The translations under genes and the position numbers were made by a program. Shown in pieces: positions 60,701 to 64,000 of a stretch of DNA of 64,000 nt. The stretch lies in the NCBI RefSeq assembly GCF_964340395.1, contig NC_135568.1, positions 19,096,248-19,160,247 on the forward strand, in the 5' to 3' direction. Under the pieces are notes generated by a model that worked only from the letters and a program-made list of their open reading frames with translations, was not told the origin of the DNA and ran no database searches. Source of the DNA: Glandiceps talaboti. Lineage: Eukaryota; Hemichordata; Enteropneusta; Spengelidae. The stretch's first letter is position 1. Every line of letters begins with the position of its first letter.

Positions 60701-63108
60701 TGGACACACTCATAGCAACAACCAATATAACTATGGACACACTCATAGCAACAACCAATATAACTATGGACACACTCATAGTGATAACCTATATAACTAT
60801 GGACACACCCATAGCAACACCCTATATAACTATGGACACACTCATAGCAACAACCTATATAACTATGGACACACCCATAGCACCAACCAATATAACTATG
60901 GACACACTCATAGCAACAACCAATTTAACTATGGACACACTCATAGCAACAACCAATATAACTATGGACACACTCATAGCAACAACCAATATAACTATGG
61001 ACACACTCATAGTGATAACCTATATAACTATGGACACACCCATAGCAACAACCTATATAACTATGGACATACTCATAGCAACAACCTATATAACTATGGA
61101 CACACCCATAGCAACACCCTATATAACTATGGACACACTCATAGCAACAACCTATATAACTATGGACACACCCATAGCAACAACCAATATAACTATGGAC
61201 ACACTCATAGCAACAACCTATATAACTATGGACACACCCATAGCAACACCCTATATAACTATGGACACACTCATAGCAACAACCTATATAACTATGGACA
61301 CACTCATAGCAACAACCAATATAACTATGGACACACCCATAGCAACAACCAATATAACTATGGACACACTCATAGCAACAACCTATATAACTATGGACAC
61401 ACTCATAGCAACAACCTATATAACTATGGACACACTCATAGCACCAATCTATATAACTATGGACATACCCAGAGCAACAACCAATATAACTATGGACACA
61501 CCCATAGCAACAACCTATAAAACTATGGACACACTCATAGCAACAACCTATATAACTATGGACACACTCATAGCCACAACCTATATAACTATGGACACAC
61601 TCATAGCCACAACCTATATAACTATGGACACACTCATAGCAACAACCTATATAACTATGGACACACTCATAGCAACAACCTATATAACTATGGACACACT
61701 CATAGCAACAACCAATATAACTATGGACACACCCATAGCAACAACCAATATAACTATGGACACACTCATAGCAACAACCTATATAACTATGGACACACTC
61801 ATAGCAACAACCAATATAACTATGGACACACTCATAGCAACAACCAATATAACTATGGACACACTCATAGCAACAACCAATATAACTATGGACACACTCA
61901 TAGTGATAACCTATATAACTATGGACACACCCATAGCAACAACCTATATAACTATGGACACACTCATAGCGATAACCTATATAACTATGGACACACTCAT
62001 AGTGATAACCTATATAACTATGGACACACCCATAGCAACAACCTATATAACTATGGACACACCCATAGCAACAACCAATATAACTATGGACACACTCATA
62101 GCAACAACCTATATAACTATGGACACACCCATAGCAACAACCTATATAACTATGGACACACTCATAGCGATAACCTATATAGCTATGGACACACTCATAG
62201 TGATAACCTATATAACTATGGACACACCCATAGCAACAACCTATATAACTATGGACACACCCATACCAACAACCTATATAACTATGGACACACTCATAGC
62301 AACAACCAATATAACTATGGACACACCCATAGCAACAACCAATATAACTATGGACACACTCATAGCAACAACCTATATAACTATGGACACACCCATAGCA
62401 ACAACCAATATAACTATGGACACACTCATAGCAACAACCTATATAACTATGGACACACCCATAGCAACAACCTATATAATTATGGACACACTCATAGTGA
62501 TAACCTATATAACTATATATGGACACACTCATAGCAACAACCAATATAACTATGGACACACCCATAGCAACAACCTATATAACTATGGACACACTCATAG
62601 TGATAACCTATATAACTATGGACACACCCATAGCAACAACCAATATAACTATGGACACACTCATAGCAACAACCTATATAACTATGGACACACTCATAGT
62701 GATAACCTATATAACTATGGACACACCCATAGCAACAACCTATAAACCTATGGACACACTCATAGTGATAACCTATATAACTATGGACACACTCATAGCA
62801 ACAACCAATATAACTATGGACACACTCATAGCAACAACCTATATAACTATGGACACACTCATACCAACAACCTATATAACTATGGACACACTCATAGCAA
62901 CAACCAATATAACTATGGACACACTCATAGCAACAACCAATATAACTATGGACACACTCATAGCAACAACCAATATAACTATGGACACACTCATAGCAAC
63001 AACCTATATAACTATGGACACACTCATAGCAACACCCTATATAACTATGGACACACTCATAGCAACACCCTATATAACTATATGGACACACTCATAGCAA
63101 CACTTTAT
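57746..63108. repeat. 33-bp minisatellite, main array, ~162 copies
   Basis: The unit is ACTATGGACACACTCATAGC then AACAACCTATATA. Unit types differ at CTCATAGC/CCCATAGC, AACAACC/AACACCC, GTGATAACC and CCTATATA/CCAATATA. Indels (ACTGGACAC at 59023, 59381 and 60468; ATATATGG at 62515; TATATGG at 58031 and 63080) change the open frame. A ~1.0-1.1 kb block is duplicated at an offset of 1087 bp: 59250-60325 corresponds to about 60337-61412. Confidence 0.97.
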
Positions 63109-63356
63109 AGGACATACACAATTTGTTATGGTTAATGTATGTACTGAATTGTATTGAAATTGAAGCATGCAGTCGTAAGATATAGCCTAATTACCAAGAA
63201 TGATTAATTATGCAAATTATTCATTAACACTGAAAGGTAGACCAACAAGCTTTACAGGACATATGTGATTGTTATGGTTAACGTGTGTACTGAATTATAT
63301 TGGAATTGAAGTATGTATTCTTAAGATATAGCCTAATTACCGAAAATCATTAATTA
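63109..63356. repeat. Two diverged copies of a ~145-bp sequence between 33-bp arrays
   Basis: Copy 1 (about 63109-63235) and copy 2 (about 63255-63356) share GTTATGGTTAA, a TGTACTGAATT(G/A)TATTG segment, AAGATATAGCCTAATTACC and a TTAATTAT end. They separate the main 33-bp array from a last small block of it. Confidence 0.8.
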
Positions 63357-63628
63357 TATAACTATGGACACACTCATAGCAACAACCTATATAACTATGG
63401 ACACACTCATAGCAACAACCAATATAACTATGGACACACTCATAGCAACAACCAATATAACTATGGACACACTCATAGTGATAACCTATATAACTATGGA
63501 CACACTCATACCAACAACCTATATAACTATGGACACACTCATAGCAACAACCCTATATAACTATGGACACACTCATAGCAACAACCAATATAACTATGGA
63601 CACACTCATAGCAACAACCAATATAACA
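63357..63628. repeat. 33-bp minisatellite, right block, ~8 copies
   Basis: Same unit as 57746-63108, ending CAATATAACATGTAACAAAG at the right boundary. One unit has an extra C (ACAACCCTATATA near 63550) that shifts the frame. Confidence 0.95.
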
Positions 63629-63659
63629 TGTAACAAAGAATTCAAAATCGGAACAGTTG

Positions 63660-63790
63660 CGGGGCAAAGTGCTAGATCTAGCACTTCGCCATTTTTTGAC
63701 AAAGTGCTAGATCTAGCACTTTAGCGAAAAGTGGCGAAGTGCTAGATCTAGCACTTCAACAAAGAGTGGCAAAGTGCTAGGTCGTCGGTA
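63660..63790. repeat. Three tandem copies of a perfect 20-22 bp palindrome plus a partial fourth
   Basis: AAGTGCTAGA followed directly by its reverse complement TCTAGCACTT occurs at 63667-63686, 63702-63721 and 63737-63756. Flanking bases extend the second and third palindromes to 22 bp. The copies are spaced exactly 35 bp apart. A fourth, half copy (AAAGTGCTAGGTCG) begins at 63772. The spacers are GGCGAAGTG-like and TTTTTTGACA-like. Each palindrome can form a hairpin or cruciform. Confidence 0.9.
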
Positions 63791-64000
63791 AATATGTCAT
63801 GTTATACCGGTAATGGACATGTTATTACTCTCAGTGTAAAATGTTACTTCCCGTGTTAACGACCTTAGAGTTTGATTTTCCGTATGTTTTGCCAATGCAC
63901 AAACAAGTTTCTACTTCGTAATTTTCAGTAACGTTCAGTTTTGTATTTTTTCGATGTTCTATGCGGCGAAAACTACAGCACGTGGTCGTTTCCCTTCCAC
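63791..64000. other. Window end, no feature recognised
   Basis: About 210 bp of ordinary, unannotated sequence running off the right edge. Confidence 0.5.

Noticed and set aside
57767-63633. Open frames encoding MDTLIATTYIT, YGHTHSNNQYN and CCYECVHSYIG repeats
   Set aside because: Three frames of the same 33-bp satellite are open at once on both strands. None shows preferential conservation.

Overview
This is eukaryotic DNA from a multicellular animal, most likely a marine invertebrate. It holds intron-split genes with canonical GT/AG junctions, long introns, several non-LTR retrotransposon fragments and palindrome-ended interspersed repeats. The repeat style resembles amphioxus or hemichordates, but the phylum cannot be fixed from the sequence alone. 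There are no operons, CRISPR arrays or bacterial features. Tandem minisatellites fill more than half of the window. Their units are 18, 21, 29, 30, 33, 40, 42, 43/46, 44, 52 and 63 bp.

Two conserved genes lie on the + strand. The first, about 3844-37166, is the 3' part of a multiplexin collagen gene (collagen XV/XVIII type). It has five Gly-X-Y exons (3844-13534), the NC1 trimerisation domain (18358-18486), a Pro/Ser/Thr-rich hinge (20164-30677, including a probable 20.5-copy 63-bp coding repeat at 21486-22802) and the first two endostatin exons (34875-35087 and 37051-37166). All eleven exons join in compatible phases. The second is GOSR2/membrin, a Golgi Qb-SNARE. Its last three exons (41450-41582, 42451-42591, 44569-44730) encode the central and SNARE regions and the C-terminal membrane anchor. 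The end of endostatin and the start of GOSR2 are not visible. Between the two genes there is only satellite DNA and a 100-N assembly gap (38863-38962), which probably hides them.

The most striking observation is that two collagen introns carry tandem arrays of splice sites. The intron starting at 6463 opens with about 75 copies of a 43/46-bp unit that repeats the real 5' splice site (CCT|GTAAGTAT). The intron ending at 30614 closes with about 52 copies of a 52-bp unit. Each of those units carries a branch-point-like TTAACTAAT, an acceptor TTACAATTTTAG and the first ~19 bases of the following exon. The splicing machinery would have to choose one junction among dozens of near-identical copies.

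Downstream of GOSR2 (46093-63630) the window is almost entirely satellite. A 42-bp array of about 8.3 kb is open on the minus strand for 2749 codons. A 33-bp array of about 5.9 kb is interrupted by a 5'-truncated LINE with an intact reverse-transcriptase core. Three interspersed families share short palindromic ends (TAGTCCCCGC, TAGTCCCCAA and TAGCTCCGCT types). One copy is split by a 1.5-kb foldback element with 294-bp inverted arms and 7-bp target duplications. The window ends in three copies of a perfect 20-22 bp palindrome.
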